A DNA stretch of 14,186 nucleotides from Planctomycetaceae bacterium (lineage in GTDB: Bacteria; Planctomycetota; Planctomycetia; Pirellulales; Thermoguttaceae), in contig WRMR01000061.1 of NCBI GenBank assembly GCA_009776995.1, positions 1 to 14,186 of the forward strand. Direction: 5' to 3'. The translations under genes and the position numbers were made by a program. Positions 1-6,281 of this stretch are shown in pieces; within the stretch, counting starts at the first letter, position 1, and each line of letters starts with the position of its first letter. The notes below the pieces were generated by a model. It was not told where the DNA came from and ran no database searches. It saw only the letters and a list, made by a program, of their open reading frames with translations.

Positions 1-1
1 G

Positions 2-19
2 CAGTCGTTTGGAGTTAAA
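2..19 (+). repeat. Putative IS terminal inverted repeat, copy 1 (left end)
   Basis: The 18-mer CAGTCGTTTGGAGTTAAA occurs here and again, identically, at 930-947. Here it lies about 114 bp before the start of a plus-strand IS4-type transposase. At 930 it overlaps the stop of a minus-strand transposase remnant of the same family. Read inward from each element's outer edge, the two copies are the same sequence. That is what the left and right terminal inverted repeats of one IS type would look like. Assignment as an IS end is inferred from this geometry. Confidence 0.6.
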
Positions 20-132
20 TCCCAACTGTTACAGTAAGGTTTATTTTTTGGTATTGCTTGAATATTGAATTTATGGTCCACCTTTGTTTCGCTGTTTTAC
101 GCAGAGATCGTCGTTTTCCACGGAGGAGTCCC

Positions 133-735
133 ATGTTTCAGGATGAATTGCTCAATCGCGTCGCCAAAAATGCTCCCGTGACCGTCATGGCCCGGGGTAT
201 GCTCGAAAATATCCTCAGCCCGGCAAAATTGGACGACATTTTTCAACATCATGTTCGAACACAACGTCAACGCACCATTCTTTTTTCCTTCCTCGTCGAA
301 CTCATGCTACTCGTCGCGTGCAAAATCCGTCCGAGCGTTCATGCCGCGTACAAAGCCTGGCATGAGAAACTGCCGTTCACCGTCGATGCGGTGTATGACA
401 AAATCGCCTGCATCGAAATTCCCGTTTCCGAAGCCCTGCTGTCCAAGACCGCCGAAACCATGATTCAAGTCCTCCGCGAAATCAAGCCGCCGGAACCGGA
501 ACTCATCCCCGGCTATCGGCTCCGTATCGTGGATGGCAACAAAATCGCCGCCACCGATCGCCGACTGAAAGTTCTTCGCGAACAAAACGCCGCGCCGTTG
601 CCCGACTTCGCATTGGTGGTGTTCGAGCCGCCTTGGAATCTTATCACGCACACGATTCTTTGCCGCGACGGTCACGCCCAGGAACGCAGTCTGTTTCCGC
701 AACTCGTCAAGCTGGCTCATCCCGGCGATTATTAG
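133..735 (+). pseudogene. IS4-type DDE transposase, N-terminal half only (truncated)
   Basis: This is the 5' part of a cut-and-paste transposase. I chose ATG 133 (MFQDELL...) because GGAGGAG lies just upstream; the longer frame from 58 has no good ribosome site. The 200 codons hold the helical N-terminal region and the first catalytic aspartate in RIVDGNKIAATDRRLK (D134), typical of IS4-family enzymes. The frame stops right after LVKLAHPGDY, just before where the second catalytic Asp is expected. Downstream DNA switches to a reverse-transcriptase fragment on the other strand. The second Asp, the Glu and the C-terminus are absent, so it should be inactive. Residues 141-181 match a second remnant at 1261-1383 in 34 of 41 positions. 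The IS4 assignment rests on motif recognition. Confidence 0.8.
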
Positions 736-929
736 AGATGGCCTTTTGGCCGATCTTGACTTTTGGCACTAATTTCCCTTTCTGTCCGATTCCCAGCTCC
801 AGTTTGAAGCCCAGGAATTCAAAACCGTCACGGACGTGTGTGACTTTTGTCTTTTCCATCGAGAGTTCGAGAGCACATTGTTCGCGAAGAAACTCGCGGA
901 TTTCCTCTTTGAGCGATTCGACGTAACCC
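736..929 (-). pseudogene. Group II intron reverse transcriptase/maturase fragment
   Basis: The minus strand reads open for about 64 codons, starting YVESLKEEIREFLREQ and running through LSMEKTKVTHVRDGFEFLGF to KVKIGQKAIS. The Glu/Lys-rich helix followed by L-S-x-E-K-T-x-V-T-H-V-x-x-G-F-x-F-L-G-F is the block after the YADD catalytic motif in group II intron-encoded reverse transcriptases (RT-7 and start of the thumb). The catalytic palm, maturase domain X and endonuclease domain are missing. There is no start codon and no intron domain V/VI in the window. It is cut at about 929 by the end of one IS copy and at about 735 by the truncated transposase, so it is a non-functional scrap. Confidence 0.8.
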
Positions 930-947
930 CAGTCGTTTGGAGTTAAA
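930..947 (-). repeat. Putative IS terminal inverted repeat, copy 2 (right end)
   Basis: Identical 18-mer to 2-19. On the minus strand it overlaps the TAA stop (945-943) of the transposase C-terminal remnant, so that reading frame would end inside the IS terminus. Reverse-transcriptase homology begins directly outside it, as if this IS copy had inserted into the maturase gene. Confidence 0.6.
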
Positions 948-1383
948 AGTCAATCGTCGTTGTCATGTTTTTTGAGGAGTTTTGCGGTGGAGGCGTGGTG
1001 TTGGCGTTTTGTTGGTTTTCTTGGCGTCGTGGGTGGTCGTGGGTGCGGCGACGCTTCGTGTATTTGCGCATCGGGACCAGCATGGCCAGGACGCGCAACG
1101 CCATCGCCAACTCCTTCGGTGTCATGTCATGAAAAATTTTCCAATCCGCATTCGACAAAACCGCATCCAGGCCACGTTCAAAGTGCAAAGCTCAAAACGC
1201 AAAGTGATTTCATCTCTGCACTCTGCATTCCACTCACCCGACGGTTCCCAAACTTCGCCGGTGGCCGTTGCGACAAAGAATCGTGTGCGTGATGAGATTC
1301 CAGACCGGCTCGAACACCATCAGGGCGAAGCCGGGCAACGGCGCGGCGTTTTGTTCGCGAAGTGCTTTCAGCCGGCGATTTTC
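943..1383 (-). pseudogene. IS4-type transposase remnant, internally deleted (second copy)
   Basis: Two pieces of one transposase lie on the minus strand. The upstream piece, 1383-1261, encodes 41 residues (ENRRLKALREQN... to ...THTILCRNGH) that match residues 141-181 of the plus-strand copy at 34 positions. The downstream piece, about 1179-943, reads FERGLDAVLSNADWKIFHDM and on through TPKELAMALRVLAM to a basic tail. It resembles the C-terminal end of planctomycete IS4-type transposases. Between them, the catalytic core is deleted and replaced by a heptamer-repeat island (1176-1235). Upstream of 1383 the N-terminal half is missing and another island follows. The intact C-terminus and end repeat show this was a second IS copy, in opposite orientation to the first. 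Confidence 0.7.
1176..1235. repeat. Heptamer-repeat hairpin island 1 (AAGTGCA-type)
   Basis: The 5' array has 7-nt periodicity (units such as AAAGTGC and AAAACGC). After a short spacer comes a 3' array of CTCTGCA-type units. The arms are approximately complementary (GCAAAGTGA against TGCACTCTGC-like sequence), allowing an imperfect hairpin. It sits exactly where the central part of the transposase remnant is missing. Three other loci in the window share this architecture with different words. Confidence 0.6.
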
Positions 1384-1391
1384 TTCCAAGA

Positions 1392-1449
1392 GATGAGGGG
1401 TGAGGGACGAGACTCCAAAGGAGACTCACCCCTGGTTCCTCGTCCCTTC
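1392..1449. repeat. Heptamer-repeat hairpin island 2 (GGTGAGG-type)
   Basis: A 5' array of 7-nt units (GATGAGG, GGTGAGG) is followed by a 3' array (CTCACCC, CTCGTCC). Exact complementary segments are AGGGGTGAG at 1396-1404 with CTCACCCCT at 1425-1433, and AGGGACGAG at 1403-1411 with CTCGTCCCT at 1439-1447. The two pairings overlap in register, so they are alternatives or an out-of-register fold rather than nested stems. The island abuts the stop codon of the 61-aa minus-strand ORF and the broken end of the second transposase copy. Confidence 0.6.
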
Positions 1450-1635
1450 CTAAGGCGACATCAACGCGCTCATGTCAAGCGCGCACTCGTGAACTTCCCG
1501 CGTCGCAAACTCACCTTGCATTTCCCAGGCAACATCCAGCGGTAGGAAAGTTTGGCCGCCGTTGTTTCCAGCTTTCCAATCCAAAATGAGCTTGACTTTC
1601 TGCGTTTCCTGCTCGCTCATGACGTTCGCCTTCAT
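1450..1635 (-). CDS. Small hypothetical protein, 61 aa
   Basis: The protein runs from MKANVMSEQETQKVKLILDW to ...LDMSALMSP. I chose ATG 1635 because AGGAG sits 8 nt upstream; the longer frame from 1731 lacks such a site. It is mixed-charge and soluble, with no signal peptide, membrane segment or motif I recognise. Its TAG stop lies beside heptamer island 2, so the gene may have been shortened by arrival of that element; the original C-terminus cannot be reconstructed here. It is divergent from purH, with 228 bp between the two starts. No function is proposed. The good ribosome site is the main reason to accept it. Confidence 0.5.
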   Translation of the reverse strand: MKANVMSEQETQKVKLILDWKAGNNGGQTFLPLDVAWEMQGEFATREVHECALDMSALMSP

Positions 1636-1799
1636 GGCACTGACTCCTTTTTTGGGGTTGTCACTTGTTGTGGAAACTAACGTTACAATCCCAAAAATGG
1701 AATCTTTTTTCAAGACCAATTCTCTCCCCACTTGCCCGGATTACGTAAGTTCAAGGTTGCACCCGTCCTTATCCCTATTTATTGATTTGCGAATCACTC

Positions 1800-1805
1800 T
1801 ATAAT
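1800..1805 (+). promoter_or_regulatory. Possible -10 element of the purH promoter
   Basis: A perfect TATAAT lies 59 nt before the purH start, in an AT-rich stretch. No good -35 is found at 16-18 nt upstream; only AT-rich hexamers such as TTTATT are there. A purine-rich AAAGGAGGGAAA follows at 1807-1818 but is too far from the ATG to be its ribosome site. The purine site nearer the ATG is GGGAAAGGGA. Confidence 0.35.
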
Positions 1806-1863
1806 TAAAAGGAGGGAAATTTTGTTTTTGGCTTGATATTTCAAACATCCGGGAAAGGGAATT

Positions 1864-3471
1864 ATGGAATCGCCGCGAATTCGTCGTGCTTTGATGAGCG
1901 TCAGTGACAAAATGGGGTTAGCTTCGTTTGCCAAAGGGCTTGTGGCCGCAGGAGTTGATCTTTACAGCACCGGCGGGACGCGAAAACACCTCGAAAACGA
2001 AGGCATCCCGGTACGGGACATTTCCGATTACACCGGCTTTCCCGAAATGATGGATGGCCGGCTCAAAACACTGCATCCCAAAGTGCATGGCGGGATTCTT
2101 TTCCGGCACGATAACCAAAGTGATGTTCAGTCCATGGTCGAACACGGCATTTTGTCGTTCGAGCTGGTTGTGGTCAACCTGTACCCTTTTGAGGCCACTG
2201 TCGCCAAAGAAAACGTAACCGATGAGGAAGCCATTGAGCAAATCGACATCGGCGGCCCAACCATGGTGCGTGCGGCGGCGAAAAACCACAAGTTTGTGAC
2301 TATCGTGACGCATTCGGAACAATACCCGGTTGTCCTCGAACAGATTCAGGCAACCGGGGCAACAACGTTGCCAATGCGACGCTCGCTGGCGAAAGACGCA
2401 TTCACGCACACGGCGTCGTATGATACCGCGATTTCCCGGTTTTTCATCGAACGCTCCACCGACGGCGAGTTCCCGGAAACCTTCAATGCAACGTACCGCA
2501 GAGAAGCCGTTTTGCGCTACGGCGAAAACCCGCACCAAAAAGCCGCTTTGTACGTTGACAAAAAATCGCGTTCGGCCAATGTGGTTTCCGCCCGACAGTT
2601 GAACGGCAAGGAACTGTCGTATAACAACATCCTTGCCCTCGATGCGGCACTGGCCATTGTGCGCCGTTTTGACCGGCCCGCCGTTTCGGTTATCAAGCAC
2701 AACAACCCCTGTGGTGCCGCCATCGCCGACACGATTTGCGAGGCAACGCAAAACGCCATGGCCGGCGACCCGCTCAGTGCCTTCGGGTCGGTCCTCGGAT
2801 TCAACCGCAATGTCGATGTGGCAACCGCTGAACTGCTCTCGCAACCGGGACTGTTTGTTGAGGCCATCGTCGCGCCGGAATTCGACCCGCAGGCTCTCGA
2901 AATCCTCAAAACGAAACCGAAATGGCACGCCAATGTGCGGCTTTTGCAATGCGGTTCGCTGGAAGTTCAGAGTTCAAGGTTCAGAGTTCAGAGTAAAAAC
3001 ACTCTCCACTCTGCGCTCTACACACAACACTTTCTTGAAGGCGGGGCGTTATTGCAGGACGCTGACGTTGAAAACGACCCGGAAGACCAGTGGCAGGTGG
3101 TGACCAACGCCAAACCCTCCGACTCGCAGATGGCCGACCTTCGCTTTGCGTGGGAAATCGTGCGGCATGTCAAATCCAACGCCATCACGTTGGCCAAAGA
3201 CGGTATGTTGCTCGGTGCGGGCGCAGGTCAGATGAGCCGCGTCGATTCCGTCGAAATCGCCATCAAAAAAGCGGGCGACCGTATCGCCGGTTCGGTGCTG
3301 GCCTCGGACGCCTTTTTCCCCTTCCCCGACTCGATTGAAGCGATTGCGCAACACGGCGTCAAGGCAGTCATCCAACCCGGCGGTTCGCGCAACGACGAGG
3401 CCGTCATTGAAGCGTGCAACAAATATGACATCGCGATGGTCTTTACCGGGCGAAGGCATTTCAAGCATTAG
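1864..3471 (+). CDS. purH: Bifunctional AICAR formyltransferase / IMP cyclohydrolase (PurH)
   Basis: Catalyses the last two steps of de novo IMP synthesis in the cytoplasm: formylation of AICAR from 10-formyl-THF, then ring closure. The N-terminal MGS-like cyclohydrolase domain (about 1-150) shows ALMSVSDKMGLASFAKGL, STGGTRKHL and GRLKTLHPKVHGG. The transformylase domain follows with RYGENPHQKAALY, NGKELSYNNILALDAAL and the catalytic K278-H279 in IKHNNPCGAA. The end, PGGSRNDEAVIEACNKYD...MVFTGRRHFKH, is canonical. GGGAAAGGGA precedes ATG 1864. At 535 aa it is slightly longer than the usual 510-525. The extra length is a low-complexity insert, about residues 366-391, encoded by heptamer island 3, between RLLQCG and FLEGGALLQD. 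Catalytic motifs are intact, so it is probably functional. The gene is monocistronic, followed by a palindrome. Confidence 0.97.
   Translation: MESPRIRRALMSVSDKMGLASFAKGLVAAGVDLYSTGGTRKHLENEGIPVRDISDYTGFPEMMDGRLKTLHPKVHGGILFRHDNQSDVQSMVEHGILSFELVVVNLYPFEATVAKENVTDEEAIEQIDIGGPTMVRAAAKNHKFVTIVTHSEQYPVVLEQIQATGATTLPMRRSLAKDAFTHTASYDTAISRFFIERSTDGEFPETFNATYRREAVLRYGENPHQKAALYVDKKSRSANVVSARQLNGKELSYNNILALDAALAIVRRFDRPAVSVIKHNNPCGAAIADTICEATQNAMAGDPLSAFGSVLGFNRNVDVATAELLSQPGLFVEAIVAPEFDPQALEILKTKPKWHANVRLLQCGSLEVQSSRFRVQSKNTLHSALYTQHFLEGGALLQDADVENDPEDQWQVVTNAKPSDSQMADLRFAWEIVRHVKSNAITLAKDGMLLGAGAGQMSRVDSVEIAIKKAGDRIAGSVLASDAFFPFPDSIEAIAQHGVKAVIQPGGSRNDEAVIEACNKYDIAMVFTGRRHFKH
2963..3036. repeat. 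Heptamer-repeat hairpin island 3 (AGTTCAG-type), inside purH
   Basis: Four consecutive degenerate 7-nt units (AGTTCAG, GGTTCAG and variants) are followed by an A-rich spacer and a 3' array of ACTCTGC-type units. CAGAGTTCAGAGT at 2982-2994 pairs with ACTCTCCACTCTG at 3001-3013 with two mismatches across a 6-nt loop. The array is translated in the purH frame as VQSSRFRVQSKN..., giving a 7-residue period. The frame used has no stop, whereas the +1-shifted frame meets a TAA at 2994-2996. Confidence 0.75.
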
Positions 3472-3510
3472 AGTGTGTCTTTATCTCAACAGCAGCTGAA
3501 CGGAGCGCAG

Positions 3511-3578
3511 CGGAGTGACCGGTTTTTTGAGTGGAAACCGCCATTTCCGGTCACTTCGTTCGGCCACTTCGTGACCTC
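3511..3578. repeat. REP-like palindrome downstream of purH
   Basis: CGGAGTGACCGG at 3511-3522 pairs with CCGGTCACTTCG at 3547-3558 (12 bp, one G-T wobble) around a 24-nt loop that contains six Ts. A second GTGACC arm at 3571-3576 could pair with GGTCAC at 3549-3554. It lies 40 bp after the purH stop. It could end transcription or act as an mRNA-end hairpin, but there is no terminal U run after the stem. The GGTCAC/GTGACC core recurs at four other gaps in this window. Confidence 0.6.
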
Positions 3579-3664
3579 TCTGCGTTCCCGATTGTCGTAG
3601 TTCTTGCGCAAAATCCCGGTTAAGCCACTTTCTCCATATCGACCGTGCAGAGAGAATCGCCCTG

Positions 3665-3693
3665 TTGCATTCGGCGTGACATTTCGGTATCAT
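3665..3693 (+). promoter_or_regulatory. Predicted sigma-70-type promoter for the DUF1080 gene
   Basis: TTGCAT (3665-3670), a 17-nt spacer, then TATCAT (3688-3693). This gives a 5' leader of about 65 nt before ATG 3766. Optimal spacing and close hexamers make it the best candidate in this 294-bp gap. Confidence 0.45.
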
Positions 3694-3765
3694 TGGAAGA
3701 GGTGCTGTTTGTCACCGTTTGAGTTTTGCAGCACAAAAACACGATCTTTTTATGAGAGGAAACCC

Positions 3766-4557
3766 ATGACTCACTCCATCATGCCATCCGGTCGGGCCTG
3801 CGTCGTCATTCTGGCATTGCTTGCCCTGTTACTTCTTATACCTCAAGTGCGGACAAAGGCCGGCGACACGTCGAAAGACGAGCAAAAATGGACGCCGTTG
3901 TTCGATGGCAAGACGCTCGACGGCTGGTCGGTTTCCAGGATCGAAGCGGACAAAAAAGCCGAAATCAAAGACGGTTGTATCATCGTCGGACGCGATGACC
4001 TCGCATCGGGCGTCAAATACGACAAACCGTTCCCGAAGTCGAACTACGAAATCATGTACCAGGCCAAACGGGTCAAGGGCTACGACTTTTTCGGGACGAT
4101 CACGTTTCCTGTCAAGGAATCGCATTGCAGTTTCGTCGCCGGCGGCTGGAGCGGCAGTGTGATCGGTCTGTCGTCGATCAACGGCTATGACGCGTCGGAA
4201 AACGAGACATCCGCCTTTTACGAGTTCAAGGACAAGCAGTGGTACCAGTTCCGTGTGCGTGTCAGCGATGACCGCATCACGGTTTGGTGTTACCCGGTTG
4301 ACGAGGACGGCAAAATCATTGAGGCCGACAAAGACGATCCCAAAGCCGCAGCCGCAGGACGAGAGGAAGTTGAAAAACCGAAAGCCGACCTTGCGCTGAA
4401 GGACAAGCGGGTTTCAACCCGATTGGAAGTCACGTTTTTCCAGCCTCTGGGCATTTCCACCTGGAACACCGAGGGACACCTCCGCGACATCAAATACCGC
4501 GAACTGACGCCTGAAGAGATAGAGGAAATCCAACAATTGCCGGACCGCCCATTGTGA
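3766..4557 (+). CDS. Secreted DUF1080 protein (3-keto-disaccharide hydrolase-like domain)
   Basis: This 263-aa protein starts at ATG 3766, preceded by AGAGGAAA; an in-frame extension to 3604 encodes no leader and is not used. Residues 11-30 form a hydrophobic signal segment (CVVILALLALLLLIP), so export is expected; there is no lipobox. The mature part begins WTPLFDGKTLDGWSV, the hallmark opening of DUF1080 (PF06439), a concanavalin-like beta-sandwich very abundant in planctomycetes. Later family features include IKDGCIIVGRDD, YEIMYQAKRVKGYDFFGTITFPV, a WYQFRVRVSDDRITVW strand pair and the terminal HLRDIKYREL. Members act on or bind glycans, and some cleave 3-keto-glycosides; the substrate here cannot be read from sequence. 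It is followed by a promoter and the DegT gene, so it may be transcribed alone. Confidence 0.85.
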   Translation: MTHSIMPSGRACVVILALLALLLLIPQVRTKAGDTSKDEQKWTPLFDGKTLDGWSVSRIEADKKAEIKDGCIIVGRDDLASGVKYDKPFPKSNYEIMYQAKRVKGYDFFGTITFPVKESHCSFVAGGWSGSVIGLSSINGYDASENETSAFYEFKDKQWYQFRVRVSDDRITVWCYPVDEDGKIIEADKDDPKAAAAGREEVEKPKADLALKDKRVSTRLEVTFFQPLGISTWNTEGHLRDIKYRELTPEEIEEIQQLPDRPL

Positions 4558-4565
4558 GAGGGAAA

Positions 4566-4594
4566 GGCAGGGTGGTTACGACCTGGCCGCAATC
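4566..4594. repeat. Decayed copy of the GGTCAC-type intergenic repeat
   Basis: GGTGGTTACGACCTGGCCGC here aligns with GGTGGTCACGGCGTGGCCGT at 9676-9695, with substitutions in the centre. It lies just after the DUF1080 stop. The inverted symmetry is degraded, so it is assigned only by comparison with the other copies. Confidence 0.4.
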
Positions 4595-4634
4595 GTGTTG
4601 ATCGGCAGACCACTTGCCCACAAAAGTCTGACAC

Positions 4635-4663
4635 TTGACACAGGTTGTTCTGGATTGTATTCT
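4635..4663 (+). promoter_or_regulatory. Strong predicted sigma-70 promoter for the DegT gene
   Basis: A consensus TTGACA (4635-4640), a 17-nt spacer and TATTCT (4658-4663). Transcription would start near 4670, leaving a leader of about 88 nt before ATG 4758. It suggests the DegT gene starts its own transcript rather than depending on the DUF1080 promoter. Confidence 0.55.
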
Positions 4664-4757
4664 GGAATTCGGTGCGCCTGCGTGGAATTTCGTGTCATTT
4701 TTTGACAAAGCGAAATGACCAGGCGGTTGAGCAAGATGATTTTTTCAGGAGAACACA

Positions 4758-6128
4758 ATGATGAACCAAAACAGTATTTTTTCACGACGGGAATTCATGA
4801 ACCAAACCGGCAAACTCGGACTTATGGCGGCCATGACCGCTTATGCTCCGACCGTTCTGGTGGCTTCCGGGCAGAGTGACGGCAAAGCGGCGATCCTCGG
4901 CGGTACACCGGTCAGCCGCGCAAATTTTTCCGGCTGGCCGGTTCTCGAAGGCACAGAGGTCGAATACCTGACTGACGTTGTTAGTTCAGGACGGTGGTGT
5001 CGGTTGTCCGGCGATTTCTACGTCGAGCGATTTGAACAGGAATATGCGGAGATGTGCGGTGCCAAACATTGTGTCGCGACAAACGGCGGCACAACCGCTC
5101 TTGTTGCTTCGCTTGGAGCTTTGGGAGCCGGGCCGGGCGACGAGGTCATTACGTCTCCTTACACGTTCATTGCGACCTTCAACAGCATTTTGTCGCACTA
5201 TGCTCTTCCCGTTCCGGCAGACGTCGATTTGGAGAGCTTTCAGATTGACCCGAAAAAGATGGATACCCTCTGCACGGACAATACGATCTGCCTGCTTCCG
5301 GTGCATATCGGAGGCTACCCTGCGGATATGGACGGGATTATGGCCATCGGCAAACGCCGGAATATTCCGGTCATCGAAGACGCCTGCCAGGGGCATCTGG
5401 GCAAATGGCGCGACAAGTACCTCGGTACGGTCGGGTTGGCGGGGTGTTTCAGCTTCCAGGTGTCGAAAAATCTGAATTGCGGCGAGGGCGGCGCCGTCCT
5501 GACCGATGATGAAGTGTTTGCCCAAAAGGTTTACATGTCGCATCACGTCAACGCCACCAAAGGTTCCTACACCCGTGATTTCGATTTTGACGATTGCCGC
5601 GGCAGCAATTTCCGCATGACGGAATTTCAAGGGGCCGTGCTTTGTTCGCAGATCAAGCTGATCGAGGAATATGCCCAACAACGTCAGGAAAACGGGATTT
5701 ATCTGAACCAACTCCTTTCCGAAATTCCGGGTATCTATCCGGCAAAGTTTTACCCGAACGCGACACAAGGCGCATGGCACCTTTACATGTACCGCATTGT
5801 CGAGGAGGAATTCGGGTTGAACAAGCATCAATTTGCCAGAGCGATGGGTGCGGAAGGAATCGGAACCGGAGGCGGCTACGGCTACATCAATTGGGTGGAA
5901 TACATCCGCAAGATTTTCGCCTGTCGTGCCGGCTCGCGGGTTTACTCAAAAAAGACCATGGACGACTATGCCGAACGCGTGGGAACGCTCCCCATGTTTC
6001 ACCGTCTTTACACACAAGCACTTTGGCTCTTCCAGCAGATGATGATCGGTCCGCGCAGCAACATGGACATCATTGCCGAGGCTGCCCGGCGGATTCATAA
6101 AAACGCCGCCGAAATCGCCAAGCTGTAA
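4758..6128 (+). CDS. DegT/DnrJ/EryC1-family PLP aminotransferase with Tat-like leader
   Basis: PLP-dependent fold-type I enzyme of the sugar-aminotransferase family (456 aa). AGGAG lies 6 nt before ATG 4758. The N-terminus reads FSRREFMNQTGKLGLMAAM...APTVLVASG, a twin-arginine leader (SRREF, then a moderately hydrophobic stretch), unusual for a family that is normally cytoplasmic. The catalytic region looks complete: ATNGGTTALVASLGALGAGP for the phosphate cup, SPYTFIATFNSI, the pyridine-N aspartate D208 in VIEDACQGHLG, and the PLP lysine K237 in FQVSKNLNCGEGGAVLTDD. Family members usually aminate keto-sugar nucleotides or form 3-amino-5-hydroxybenzoate; the substrate here is unknown. The last 85 or so codons are duplicated as a remnant at 7668-7931. 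No dedicated terminator was seen, only a T-rich run after the stop. Confidence 0.9.
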   Translation: MMNQNSIFSRREFMNQTGKLGLMAAMTAYAPTVLVASGQSDGKAAILGGTPVSRANFSGWPVLEGTEVEYLTDVVSSGRWCRLSGDFYVERFEQEYAEMCGAKHCVATNGGTTALVASLGALGAGPGDEVITSPYTFIATFNSILSHYALPVPADVDLESFQIDPKKMDTLCTDNTICLLPVHIGGYPADMDGIMAIGKRRNIPVIEDACQGHLGKWRDKYLGTVGLAGCFSFQVSKNLNCGEGGAVLTDDEVFAQKVYMSHHVNATKGSYTRDFDFDDCRGSNFRMTEFQGAVLCSQIKLIEEYAQQRQENGIYLNQLLSEIPGIYPAKFYPNATQGAWHLYMYRIVEEEFGLNKHQFARAMGAEGIGTGGGYGYINWVEYIRKIFACRAGSRVYSKKTMDDYAERVGTLPMFHRLYTQALWLFQQMMIGPRSNMDIIAEAARRIHKNAAEIAKL

Positions 6129-6167
6129 CTGTTTCGCTTTTTTTGTTTTCATCAACCCAATCAGGAA

Positions 6168-6188
6168 GGCGGTCACGTCGTGACCGCC
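6168..6188. repeat. Perfect palindrome, GGTCAC-type intergenic repeat
   Basis: GGCGGTCACG, a single T, then CGTGACCGCC: a perfect 10-bp inverted repeat about 40 bp after the DegT stop and 94 bp before the ceramidase-like gene. The one-base centre makes it poor as an RNA hairpin at the tip, but well suited to dimeric protein binding or a cruciform. It is the best-preserved member of a family also seen at 3511, 4566, 9672 and 13937. Confidence 0.65.
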
Positions 6189-6281
6189 GCAAAGCGACCA
6201 TCGGCTTCCCGGTGGAGCATCGTATTCCTTTACCCGGAGTCTTATCTGAAAATCAACCTGTTTTTTAAGGAGTTACGATCA

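Noticed and set aside
1392..1449. Terminator for the 61-aa ORF
   Set aside because: Complementary arms exist, but they pair in alternative overlapping registers and no T run follows on the minus strand. The 7-nt periodicity fits a repeat island better.
1918..2949. 343-codon open frame on the minus strand
   Set aside because: It lies wholly antisense to purH, which has clear family motifs. The product is compositionally odd with no recognisable domain; it is a codon-bias shadow.
2963..3036. CRISPR-like array
   Set aside because: Units are only 7 nt, degenerate and contiguous without spacers, and they lie inside a coding frame.
3604..3765. N-terminal extension of the DUF1080 protein
   Set aside because: It would overlap the predicted promoter and place a non-hydrophobic stretch before the signal peptide. 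ATG 3766 has the ribosome site.
4986..5831. 281-codon open frame on the minus strand
   Set aside because: Antisense to the DegT gene, whose PLP motifs are unambiguous.
6126..6150. Terminator after the DegT gene
   Set aside because: There is a T-rich run, but no convincing stem directly before it.
6180..6281. GTG start at 6180 for the ceramidase-like gene
   Set aside because: The GTG is inside a perfect palindrome and has no ribosome site. ATG 6282 has AAGGAG and begins a proper signal peptide.
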